A DNA stretch of 7,740 nt from an uncultured Phycisphaerales bacterium (GCA_937891445.1 CALAFV010000520.1:1-7740); one strand, 5' to 3'. Numbered from the stretch's first letter, positions 1-5,579 are shown. Translations and numbers: made by a program. The notes: generated by a model not told the origin, from the letters alone.

Positions 1-11
1 GGTACGCGGCG

Positions 12-53
12 GGCGGTGCGGGTTTTTGTCGGAAACCCGCCCGGCGCACCGCC
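12..53. repeat. Inverted repeat with two alternative hairpins
   Basis: An outer 8-bp perfect inverted repeat, GGCGGTGC (12-19) with GCACCGCC (46-53), encloses a second 8-bp repeat, GCGGGTTT (18-25) with AAACCCGC (33-40), which leaves a 7-nt loop. The two stems share bases 18-19, so either the inner 8-bp hairpin forms, or the outer stem stacks on the 6-bp GGGTTT/AAACCC core with a bulge on the right side. No U-tract follows on either strand. It could be the transcript end of a gene to the left of the window, or a repeated element. The pairing is certain; the role is inferred. Confidence 0.6.
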
Positions 54-68
54 GCGGCGGCCGGCTCT

Positions 69-78
69 CATGCGCATG
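69..78. promoter_or_regulatory. 10-bp perfect palindrome, possible operator
   Basis: CATGCGCATG is its own reverse complement. It ends just before a -35-like TCGACC (80-85) in front of the universal stress protein gene. If transcription starts at or near the ATG, the palindrome is centred about 42 bp upstream, a usual place for an activator that touches the -35 region. It may also be chance, since short GC-rich palindromes are common. Confidence 0.25.
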
Positions 79-79
79 C

Positions 80-109
80 TCGACCATCCGCCGTGGGGGC
101 TGGTAGGCT
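80..109 (+). promoter_or_regulatory. Probable promoter of universal stress gene, leaderless type
   Basis: The -10-like TAGGCT (104-109) is preceded by TGG, giving an extended -10 form (TGnTAnnnT). An 18-bp spacer separates it from TCGACC (80-85), which matches four of six bases of TTGACA. Only 6 nt separate the box from the ATG at 116, so a transcript starting 6-7 nt downstream would begin at or next to the start codon. No clear Shine-Dalgarno sequence is present; GGGG at 110-113 is the nearest purine run. Confidence 0.5.
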
Positions 110-115
110 GGGGTC

Positions 116-1036
116 ATGAGCACACCGCGGCCAATCAAGAGGATCCTGGCGGGGACGGGGCTGACGCCCGAGTCGGTCGGAGGGGTGCTGCTGGCCCGTT
201 GGCTGGCGGCGAAACTCGGGGCGTCGCTGCATGTGGTGCACGTGATCGAGATGGTGGCGCAGGAGCAGGAGGTCGCCATCCCCGGCCTGGCGGCGGCCCA
301 CGAGCGCCACGCGCGCGAGGAACTGGACCTGTTCGCCAGGGCGCACGGGCTGGGGAACGGGGACGTGACGCTGGAGGTGGTCGTCGGCTCGACCGAGGCG
401 GAGATCCTGCGGGCGGCGCGGCGGGTGGGGGCGGACCTGGTCGTGCTGGGGCGGTACGGGCGCGGCGGGCCGCGGCGGGGGACGCTGGGGAGCGTCGCCG
501 ACCGCGTGGTGCGCAAGTGCCCGGTGAGCGTGCTGGTCGCCGACCCGGTCTTCCGCGGCGAGTTCAAGCGGATCGGGGTGGCCACGGACTTCTCCGCCGA
601 GTCGGAAGTGGCCGTGCGGCGGGCGATGGAGTTGGCGCGGCTGAGCGGCGTGCAGGAGGTGATGCTGCTGCACGCGTACGAACTGCCGCGGGGATTCCAC
701 ACGATCATGAGTTATGAGGAGGCGCAGTCGCGGATGGAGGCCGTGGCGGCCGAGCGGGCCGCGGCGTGGCGGGCCTCGCTGGCCGGCGAGGGCGTGGACC
801 TGATCCTGCGGACGACGCACAGTTCCGCCGGCCGCGGCGTGCCGGAACTGGCCGAACTCGAGCGGCTGGACCTGGTCGTCGTGCACACGCACGGCCGCAG
901 CCGGCCGGCGATGTTCATGATGGAACGCAAGACGGAGAAGATCCTCGGCGGCTGCACGTGCAGCGTGTGGGCCGAGAAGTCGCCGGAGATGTACCAGGGG
1001 ATGGTCGAGGCGCTCGGCGAACTGCTGGGCGTGTGA
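116..1036 (+). CDS. Universal stress protein, tandem UspA domains
   Basis: This 306-residue protein has two UspA domains, about residues 6-143 and 150-287. UspA proteins are cytoplasmic alpha/beta folds, many of which bind ATP and help cells survive stress or growth arrest. Domain 1 has the full nucleotide-binding signature G-x2-G-x9-G-S (G112, G115, G125, S126), followed by the usual C-P-V strand (C135-V137). Domain 2 starts with the typical strand and V-A-T-D-F-S (155-160), but its signature is broken. THGR (258-261) is followed by SRPAMFMMERKTEKIL, where the G-S pair is missing, and the last strand carries C-T-C (280-282) in place of C-P-V. Domain 2 is therefore probably structural or regulatory. 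The ATG at 116 is chosen because the domain begins a few residues later and a -10-like box sits just upstream. The gene stands alone, convergent with the methyltransferase. The family call is firm; the exact stress is unknown. Confidence 0.93.
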   Translation: MSTPRPIKRILAGTGLTPESVGGVLLARWLAAKLGASLHVVHVIEMVAQEQEVAIPGLAAAHERHAREELDLFARAHGLGNGDVTLEVVVGSTEAEILRAARRVGADLVVLGRYGRGGPRRGTLGSVADRVVRKCPVSVLVADPVFRGEFKRIGVATDFSAESEVAVRRAMELARLSGVQEVMLLHAYELPRGFHTIMSYEEAQSRMEAVAAERAAAWRASLAGEGVDLILRTTHSSAGRGVPELAELERLDLVVVHTHGRSRPAMFMMERKTEKILGGCTCSVWAEKSPEMYQGMVEALGELLGV

Positions 1037-1058
1037 CTGCTCGGAGGCAAGCCAAAGC

Positions 1059-1208
1059 AGCCGCAGATCAACGCAGATTGACGCGGATCAGAACGTGCCT
1101 GGGACGGACATAATCCCTTCTGTTCTCGTCTGATCTGTGTGATCTGTCTTGATCTGTGGCTCTTTCTTCTCTGTCTTATTCTGCGTCTATCTGCGCTGAT
1201 CTGCGGCT
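1059..1208. repeat. Inverted array of 10-bp repeats between convergent genes
   Basis: The left arm holds three exact 10-bp units in a row: CGCAGATCAA (1062-1071), CGCAGATTGA (1072-1081) and CGCGGATCAG (1082-1091). The right side holds the reverse complement: ATCTG cores begin at 1133, 1142, 1152, 1189 and 1199, with weaker copies near 1169 and 1179. Outer arms 1059-1087 and 1180-1208 match at 26 of 29 positions, beginning with a perfect 12-mer, AGCCGCAGATCA. The element is clearly richer in A and T than the genes around it. It starts 22 bp after the stress gene and its last base is the first base of the methyltransferase stop triplet on the + strand. I associate similar CGCAGAT arrays with planctomycete and verrucomicrobial intergenic DNA, from memory only. 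It probably ends transcription from both sides, but there is no classical U-tailed hairpin. Confidence 0.8.
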
Positions 1209-2089
1209 CATCCAGGCCGCTTGACGGCGAGGATCTCGAAGACCGGCGGGCAGACGACGAAGTCGGTCTTCGAGCGGCAGAGGTCGTCGAGGGTGGCGAG
1301 CATCTCGTCGTGGTCCTGCTGGGTGATGTAGCCCATCTGGAGGAGTTTGGGCGTGTAGGTGCGCCACCAGGTGTCGGGCCAGTGCCACATCGTGTCGCCG
1401 GGGCGGGCGGTGCGCTGGTGGACGTCCATGTGCACGACGTCGAAGCCCGCGGCGTCGAGCATCGCGGGGAGGCGGCCCGCGACGTCCGGGTCGCCGCCGC
1501 GGTCGCGCCACGAGCGGGCGGTGGCGGCGACGACCCTGGTGTAGATGTCCCGCCGCGGGGCGCAGGTCATCGTCTCGTAGTTGAAGTAGTCGTGTACGGC
1601 GAAGAAGGCCCCGGGTTTCAAGACCGACGCGACGGAGCGGACGACCGCCGCGGGATCGCGCACGAAGCACAGGACCCAGCGGGCGTAGGCCAGGTCGAAG
1701 GGAGGCGCCGGGGACTGGGCACCGGGGACCGGTGGGGAGTTGGAGAGGGAGGCGAGGGCGGCGGGGATGTCGTGGCCGTCGCCCCGGACCGCCGTGAGTT
1801 GCGGGAGGTTGCGGGCCGCGGCCTGCGCGTTGGCGTGCTGCACGAAGTTGGGTGACTCGTCGATCCCGACGACCCGGCCGCGGCGCGTGACGAGCATGGC
1901 CAAGTCGAAGGAGGCGTAGCCGGGCCCGCAGCCGACGTCGAGGACGTGTTGCCCCGGGCCGATCCGCGCGCGGCGCCACAGGGCGTGGGCGGCGTCGGCC
2001 CACAGGCGGGCCTGGAAGCCGAGGCGCTCGAGTTCATCGGCGCCGGTGCCGAGGACGTACTCCGGGGCGGAAGCGTTGGAGTCGGCCAT
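1208..2089 (-). CDS. Class I SAM-dependent methyltransferase
   Basis: This 293-residue protein has a class I (Rossmann-like) methyltransferase domain that transfers the methyl group of S-adenosylmethionine. Motif I is VLDVGCGPGY (49-58). The acidic residue after the second strand is D77 in GID. A GDGHDIP stretch lies at 103-109, motif IV-like FDLAYARWVLCF at 131-142, and LKPGAFFAVHDY at 157-168. The order and spacing resemble UbiE-like enzymes (Methyltransf_25/31 group), but the substrate cannot be read from the sequence. The C-terminal 90 residues, rich in Trp and His around 235-245, probably form the substrate cap. Between GD and FD there are about 16 residues more than usual, rich in Pro and Ser (113-130), encoded by a short repeated DNA stretch. 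A TACCCT box lies 5 nt before the ATG, and no Shine-Dalgarno sequence is seen. The gene stands alone, divergent from the zinc-ribbon gene. Confidence 0.9.
   Translation of the reverse strand: MADSNASAPEYVLGTGADELERLGFQARLWADAAHALWRRARIGPGQHVLDVGCGPGYASFDLAMLVTRRGRVVGIDESPNFVQHANAQAAARNLPQLTAVRGDGHDIPAALASLSNSPPVPGAQSPAPPFDLAYARWVLCFVRDPAAVVRSVASVLKPGAFFAVHDYFNYETMTCAPRRDIYTRVVAATARSWRDRGGDPDVAGRLPAMLDAAGFDVVHMDVHQRTARPGDTMWHWPDTWWRTYTPKLLQMGYITQQDHDEMLATLDDLCRSKTDFVVCPPVFEILAVKRPG
1700..1753 (-). repeat. Short GC-rich repeat inserted in frame in methyltransferase
   Basis: On the + strand CCGGGGAC occurs at 1708-1715 and again at 1722-1729, 14 bp apart, followed by related GGTGGGGAGT. The stretch encodes residues 113-130, a Pro/Ser/Ala-rich linker, at a place where related methyltransferases have only a short turn. 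This suggests that a simple repeat arose or was inserted in the gene without breaking the frame. The repeat is visible; its origin is inferred. Confidence 0.5.
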
Positions 2090-2094
2090 GCGCG

Positions 2095-2100
2095 AGGGTA
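2095..2100 (-). promoter_or_regulatory. -10-like TACCCT before methyltransferase
   Basis: Read on the minus strand, TACCCT fits TAnnnT and ends 5 nt before the ATG. I find no convincing -35 hexamer 16-18 bp further upstream. Taken alone it is weak; it gains weight because three other genes here have such a box at nearly the same distance. Confidence 0.35.
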
Positions 2101-2403
2101 TGGCGCGCCGCTCCGGTTACGGCTGGACGCTCTCCCACGAGCCGAGCAGTTCGTCCAACCGCCCACTTGACAATCACATGAAACTCCGGCGCGCGGGGGT
2201 TCGGGGAGGCGGGGCGATGCGAACGAAGCGGCCTCCGAGCCGCGAGGGTCCCTGCCACGGATTGGTCGTGCCAGCCTCGGCGTAGCCCGGAGTTGGTTCA
2301 TCGGGCTCGAGCGGCCAGGTGGCTGCCTCAAGCGGTTCCGAGGGCTAGCGGCCTGCGGGCATGGATGCTTCGTTGAGGAGCGAGACCGGAGCGAAGGCCG
2401 CGA

Positions 2404-2409
2404 TAGACT
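2404..2409 (+). promoter_or_regulatory. -10-like TAGACT before zinc-ribbon gene
   Basis: TAGACT matches four of six bases of TATAAT and ends 7 nt before the ATG at 2417. The sequence TAGACTGGCG closely matches the boxes before the stress gene (TAGGCTGGGG) and the YwqG-like gene (TACGCTGGCG). The -35 region is poor (GAGACC at 2382-2387, spacer 16). No Shine-Dalgarno sequence fits between box and start, consistent with a leaderless message. Confidence 0.45.
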
Positions 2410-2416
2410 GGCGCAC

Positions 2417-3151
2417 ATGGCTGGCACGGCGACAGAGTGCCTCATCTGCGGGTACGACTTGGCGGGCATCGGGGAGTCGGCGCCATGCCCGGAGTGCGGG
2501 GCCGGACCGGACGAGGCGCGCGTGCCGACGCCGCTGACGCTGGGGCGATGGGTGCGGGGGTTCGTCGGGATCGTGGTATCGCCGCGCTGGGTACTTCAGA
2601 GGCAGACGGGGCGGCGCGAGGCGTGGCTGGTGCTGGCGGCGAACCTCTTTGCGGCATGGGCGCTCATCGGCGTCGCGGTGACGGCGCCGGCGATCGTCGA
2701 GAACTTGAACGACAACCGAAGGGGCGGCGCGGCCCTGGAGGCCCTTGGTGCGGTGGTGTTGGCGGCGCTCGTTCATCTGGCGGCGATGGTCGCGTCGATC
2801 GTGCCGGCGATCATCGTGAGCGTCGGGACGCTGGCCTTTGCCGGCGGCGTGGCCGCGGCCGGTTGCCGGGTCGTCGGCTGCCGCGTCCGCTGGGGCCGCA
2901 TCCTCGCCTCGGCGGCGGCCGCAAGTTACGCCGCCGTCGCGATCGCGGTGCCGACGGCCGGTGTGTCGGTCGGGGCCGGGATTGTCGCGCTGCTCACGTT
3001 TGACGGCGCCGGCTCGCCCTTGTCGTGGTTCACGTCGGGCTCGATGGTGTACGTCGGCGCGCCGGCGATCATGGCGATTCTCGGGACGCTCGCTGTGCTG
3101 ATGGTCTGGGGCGTGTGCCTCGATGCGGCGCCGACGCCGCCGTCGGCCTGA
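2417..3151 (+). CDS. Zinc-ribbon membrane protein of unknown function
   Basis: This 244-residue protein begins with a four-cysteine zinc ribbon: C8-x2-C11, the GYDLAG turn (12-17), then C24-P-E-C27. That form is very common at the N-terminus of planctomycete proteins of unknown role. After a cytoplasmic linker (28-68) come hydrophobic stretches at about 70-94, 107-149 (long enough for two helices), 162-194 and 210-234, so four to five membrane helices. The general layout of a soluble head plus about five helices resembles Yip1-type membrane proteins, but I see no diagnostic motif. There is no signal peptide; the ribbon should face the cytoplasm. It has a -10-like box 7 nt upstream and ends 26 bp before the heptosyltransferase gene, so the two may be co-transcribed and the protein may act at the envelope. 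The function is unknown. Confidence 0.82.
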   Translation: MAGTATECLICGYDLAGIGESAPCPECGAGPDEARVPTPLTLGRWVRGFVGIVVSPRWVLQRQTGRREAWLVLAANLFAAWALIGVAVTAPAIVENLNDNRRGGAALEALGAVVLAALVHLAAMVASIVPAIIVSVGTLAFAGGVAAAGCRVVGCRVRWGRILASAAAASYAAVAIAVPTAGVSVGAGIVALLTFDGAGSPLSWFTSGSMVYVGAPAIMAILGTLAVLMVWGVCLDAAPTPPSA

Positions 3152-3157
3152 GGCGGC

Positions 3158-3163
3158 TACATT
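3158..3163 (+). promoter_or_regulatory. Possible internal -10 box before heptosyltransferase
   Basis: TACATT matches four of six bases of TATAAT. It lies in the 26-bp gap after the zinc-ribbon stop, 14 nt before the ATG. Unlike the leaderless-type starts, this gene also has a Shine-Dalgarno-like GAGGA (3170-3174), though only 3 nt from the ATG. The gene may therefore be read from the upstream gene's message, from this box, or both. Confidence 0.3.
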
Positions 3164-3177
3164 CCCGCCGAGGACCG

Positions 3178-4257
3178 ATGGCAAGCCACAAACCCCTGCG
3201 CCTGCTGATCGTCATGCCCTCGTGGGTCGGCGACGCCGTCATGGCCACGCCGACGCTGCGGATGCTGCGCGACGGCCTGCGCGGGTCGTTCATCGGCGGG
3301 CTGATGCGGCCGGGGATCGACGAGGTCATGGCGGGCTCGCTCTTCTTCGACCAGATCCACGTCGAGCGGGCGCGGGGGATCATGGGGCCGAAACTGGTCG
3401 CGAACAAGGTGCGGCCGCTGCAGTACGACACCGCGGTGCTGCTGACCAACTCCTTCTCGACGGCGCTGATCACGCGCCTGGCGTACATCCCGCGCCGGAT
3501 CGGCTACGACCGCGACGGCCGCGGCATCCTGCTCACGCAGAAACTGATGCCGAAACGGCGCGAGGGCGGGAGGGGGTTCGCACCGGTTCCGCAGGTGGAG
3601 TACTACGTGGAGTTGGCGCGGGCCGTGCTGGGGGAGGACCTGCCCAACGGGGGCCGCGTGCCGCCCATGGAACTGGGGACGACGGAGGCGGAGGAGCGGG
3701 CCGCGGTGGAAGTTCTCGCCAAAGCGGGGATCACCGGCGAGCGGCCGATCGCCATGCTCAACCCCGGCGGCAACAACGAGGCCAAACGCTGGCCGGCCGA
3801 CCGCTTCGCGGCCGTGGGGGCGCACCTGGCGCGCGACCGGGGGATGGACGTGGTGATCAACGGCTCGCCGGGCGAGGCCTCGCTGGTCGAGGAGATCGCG
3901 AGGCGGATCAGGGAGACCGTGAGCGCAGGCGCGGTCGTCGCCGAACTGCCGCGGCTGGGAATCACGCTCGGGGCGCTCAAGGCGATCGTGCGCCGCTGCT
4001 CGCTGATGGTGACCAACGACACCGGCCCGCGCCACATCGCCGCGGCGATGCGCGTGCCGACCGTCGCCCTCTTTGGCCCGACGGACGTCCGATGGACCGC
4101 CCTCCCGCCCGGAACGCCGGAGGTGTGCCTGGTCGCCGACCCGACATTGCCGTCCGAGGAGGTCGCGGACGATCACCCGGAGCGGTGTCGGATTGACCGG
4201 ATCACGGTGGAGCAGGTGACGGCAGCGGTTGAGCAGGTCCTCACGGTGCGGCGCTGA
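3178..4257 (+). CDS. GT9 family heptosyltransferase (WaaF/RfaF-like)
   Basis: This 359-residue protein belongs to glycosyltransferase family 9, the ADP-heptose:LPS heptosyltransferases that build the inner lipopolysaccharide core on the cytoplasmic face of the inner membrane. It is close to the usual 340-360 residues. The N-terminal half opens with strand LRLLIVMPSWVGDAVMATP (7-25), where D19 matches the catalytic aspartate of the WaaC/WaaF group. The C-terminal GT-B half has NPGGNNEAKRWP (195-206; K203 likely contacts donor phosphate) and the nucleotide-sugar site TNDTGPRHIAAA (279-290), then VALFGPTD (296-303). The N-terminal motif resembles WaaF more than WaaC, but the sugar donor and acceptor may differ in this lineage. 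The frame is open further upstream over the zinc-ribbon gene; the ATG at 3178 is chosen because the first strand starts there and GAGGA precedes it. It is convergent with the YwqG-like gene, ending 6 bp away. Confidence 0.92.
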   Translation: MASHKPLRLLIVMPSWVGDAVMATPTLRMLRDGLRGSFIGGLMRPGIDEVMAGSLFFDQIHVERARGIMGPKLVANKVRPLQYDTAVLLTNSFSTALITRLAYIPRRIGYDRDGRGILLTQKLMPKRREGGRGFAPVPQVEYYVELARAVLGEDLPNGGRVPPMELGTTEAEERAAVEVLAKAGITGERPIAMLNPGGNNEAKRWPADRFAAVGAHLARDRGMDVVINGSPGEASLVEEIARRIRETVSAGAVVAELPRLGITLGALKAIVRRCSLMVTNDTGPRHIAAAMRVPTVALFGPTDVRWTALPPGTPEVCLVADPTLPSEEVADDHPERCRIDRITVEQVTAAVEQVLTVRR

Positions 4258-4263
4258 GCCGGC

Positions 4264-5154
4264 TTACGCGCACTGCAACTCGACCCAGACTTCTTTGAAC
4301 TCGCTCAAGGCGATCGTTTCGGCGGTGGCGCAGAAGTAGATGTTCCCTTCGTCGCCGAATATGAGGCCGAGGTCGTCGTCGCTGGCGATCTGGAGCAGCA
4401 GCTTCCAGCGCGAAGCGCCGAGCGTGAGGTAGGGAGTGCGAGGGTCCATCTTCGGTTCGCCGCGGCCGTTCCACTTCTCCATGCCGAAGGGGTCTTCGAC
4501 CCCGTGCCACGTCAGTTGACAGTTCAGTTCGAGATCGTCCTGGATTGTGGTGGGCCATCCACCCCACTGATGGTGTGATTCGTCGAGCGGGTTGACGTAC
4601 TCGTACCAGAGGTCGAAGTATCGCTTTTGCTCCGCCTCGCGCACGATCACCTGATTCACAAGCAGGTTGTCGTGCGGCGGGATGGTGAGCACCTTCTGGA
4701 AACTGATGGCACGCTGCGGCACTGGGGCGGTCTCGTACGTTCCCTTCCCAACGCCCTTGGGAAGCGGGAGCGGTTTGAGCGCGGTCCGGGCGGGCGTGTA
4801 GAAGATGCGCCACCCGTCGCGGTCCTTGGGCGAGCCGCCCCACGGCTGTTCGGCGACGTCGTAGAAGAAGGACAGGAGACCGTCACGGATCGGCCAGTAG
4901 AACTCCGAGTGGGCCGCGGCGACGTCCTTGATGTTGATCTGGGCCAGGAACATGAGCGGCCGCTTGCCGCACGTGGGCCACGGCGTGCCACGAGGCAGGT
5001 CCGGGAGACCACCGAACTTGCTCGCCCCGGCACGGAGCCGTGCAGCGGGGCGCGTGAGCAGCCGGAGGCCTTCATCGGCCAGTTTGAGGATCTCGGGCTC
5101 GCGGGCCGCGAGGCCGTGCTTACGAATGAGTTTTCTGAGTCTTGCCTTGGTCAT
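4264..5154 (-). CDS. DUF1963 (YwqG-like) protein
   Basis: This 296-residue protein matches the YwqG/DUF1963 family, cytoplasmic proteins whose biochemical role is not established. Conserved landmarks appear in order: SKFGGLPDLPRGTPWP (45-60), PLMFLAQINIKD (66-77), GLLSFFYD (92-99), a G-x-P-x-x-I-Q-x-D segment (198-206), WKLLLQIASDDD (250-261), then GDEGNIYF (267-274) and the C-terminal E-L-Q-C-A. The length is typical for the family. The ATG at 5154 begins a basic, Lys/Arg-rich helix (1-18); the frame continues upstream only over the neighbouring gene. A TACGCT box with upstream TGG lies 7 nt before it. The upstream gene on the same strand ends 47 bp away, so both a shared message and an own promoter are possible. 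The gene ends 6 bp from the heptosyltransferase stop. The family call is strong, the function unknown. Confidence 0.9.
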   Translation of the reverse strand: MTKARLRKLIRKHGLAAREPEILKLADEGLRLLTRPAARLRAGASKFGGLPDLPRGTPWPTCGKRPLMFLAQINIKDVAAAHSEFYWPIRDGLLSFFYDVAEQPWGGSPKDRDGWRIFYTPARTALKPLPLPKGVGKGTYETAPVPQRAISFQKVLTIPPHDNLLVNQVIVREAEQKRYFDLWYEYVNPLDESHHQWGGWPTTIQDDLELNCQLTWHGVEDPFGMEKWNGRGEPKMDPRTPYLTLGASRWKLLLQIASDDDLGLIFGDEGNIYFCATAETIALSEFKEVWVELQCA

Positions 5155-5161
5155 GACCGCC

Positions 5162-5167
5162 AGCGTA
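5162..5167 (-). promoter_or_regulatory. -10-like TACGCT before YwqG-like gene
   Basis: On the minus strand the sequence reads TGGTACGCTGGCGGTCATG, with an extended -10 form (TGnTAnnnT) ending 7 nt before the ATG. It is almost the same as TGGTAGGCTGGGGTCATG before the stress gene at the other end of the window. No good -35 hexamer is seen at the usual distance. No Shine-Dalgarno sequence fits. Confidence 0.45.
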
Positions 5168-5201
5168 CCAGAGGCACGCAGGTTCTTGGGACCAAGGCGC
5201 C

Positions 5202-5579
5202 TCAAGCGGCTCCGGCCCGCGCCGCCAGCACCGTCGCGATCGGCTCGCCGTTCAGCCCGTCGCTGAAGAGGTACCACCGGACGTCCGGGTAGGTCGTCTC
5301 CAGCCGTGACAGGATGCGGGTCAGCCGGCGGTTGTCGAGCAGGATGCGCGGGTCGGCGATGACGATCGAGCCCGAGCGGGTGCCGATCTCGACCCGGCCG
5401 CGTGCGATGGGCTTGATCTCGCGGAAGACGTTCTCGTGCGACCAGTCGAGCCAGGAGAGGTCGGCCCGGTCGTAGCGGCGGCGGTCTTCGTGGACCCGGC
5501 CCCGGTCGTCCATCGCCCACAGGGCGATCTCGCCGAAGCGGGGGGAGTGGCCGATGTGGTGGTACTGAATGCCGGGCAT
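5202..5579 (-). CDS. Hypothetical protein, 125 residues
   Basis: I do not recognise this 125-residue protein. It is polar and charged, without a signal peptide, membrane helix or cysteine. It starts MPGIQYHHIGHSPRFGE, has a Trp/Asp-rich piece LSWLDWSHENVFREI (41-55), then strand-like segments at 62-75 and an Arg-rich helix (84-93), and ends with DVRWYLFSDG (99-108) and an Ala-rich tail. The alternation of strands and a helix suggests a small compact alpha/beta domain. The ATG at 5579 is chosen because GAGG (complement of 5585-5588) lies 5 nt upstream and the protein loses complexity before it; the open frame beyond runs into the tRNA gene and cannot be coding. It is the only gene here with a plain Shine-Dalgarno spacing and no nearby TAnnnT box. 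It precedes the YwqG-like gene by 47 bp on the same strand. Confidence 0.65.
   Translation of the reverse strand: MPGIQYHHIGHSPRFGEIALWAMDDRGRVHEDRRRYDRADLSWLDWSHENVFREIKPIARGRVEIGTRSGSIVIADPRILLDNRRLTRILSRLETTYPDVRWYLFSDGLNGEPIATVLAARAGAA

Larger units (their letters stand above)
2090..2416. other. Divergent intergenic region, no gene seen
   Basis: These 327 bp separate the starts of the methyltransferase and the zinc-ribbon gene. At its edges are two -10-like boxes, one for each gene. In between I see a TTGACA at 2167-2172 without a matching -10 box, and a weak hairpin, AGCCCG (2284-2289) with CGGGCT (2302-2307). Short open frames cross it, but none has a recognisable protein, a ribosome site or a likely start. 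It is long for a region with no gene, so a small RNA or long regulatory leader is possible but unsupported. Confidence 0.5.

Noticed and set aside
68..892. Long minus-strand open frame opposite the stress protein gene
   Set aside because: Arg/Pro/His-rich translation without any motif; it is a GC-driven shadow of the gene on the other strand.
1059..1208. CRISPR-like array
   Set aside because: Units are 10 bp with no spacers of constant length, and they appear in both orientations; no cas gene is near.
2167..2172. Perfect TTGACA as a -35 box
   Set aside because: No TAnnnT lies 16-18 bp downstream on the + strand, and no gene begins at a fitting distance.
2345..3184. 279-residue minus-strand frame opposite the zinc-ribbon gene
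   Set aside because: Translation is a run of Arg, His and Asp with no domain; the opposite frame has zinc ligands and membrane helices.
3157..4176. 339-residue minus-strand frame opposite the heptosyltransferase
   Set aside because: No recognisable domain, while the + strand frame carries all GT9 motifs.
4264..5520. Longer form of the YwqG-like protein with about 120 extra N-terminal residues
   Set aside because: The extension overlaps the 125-aa gene in another frame and is Arg/Pro-rich; the family domain begins near the ATG at 5154.
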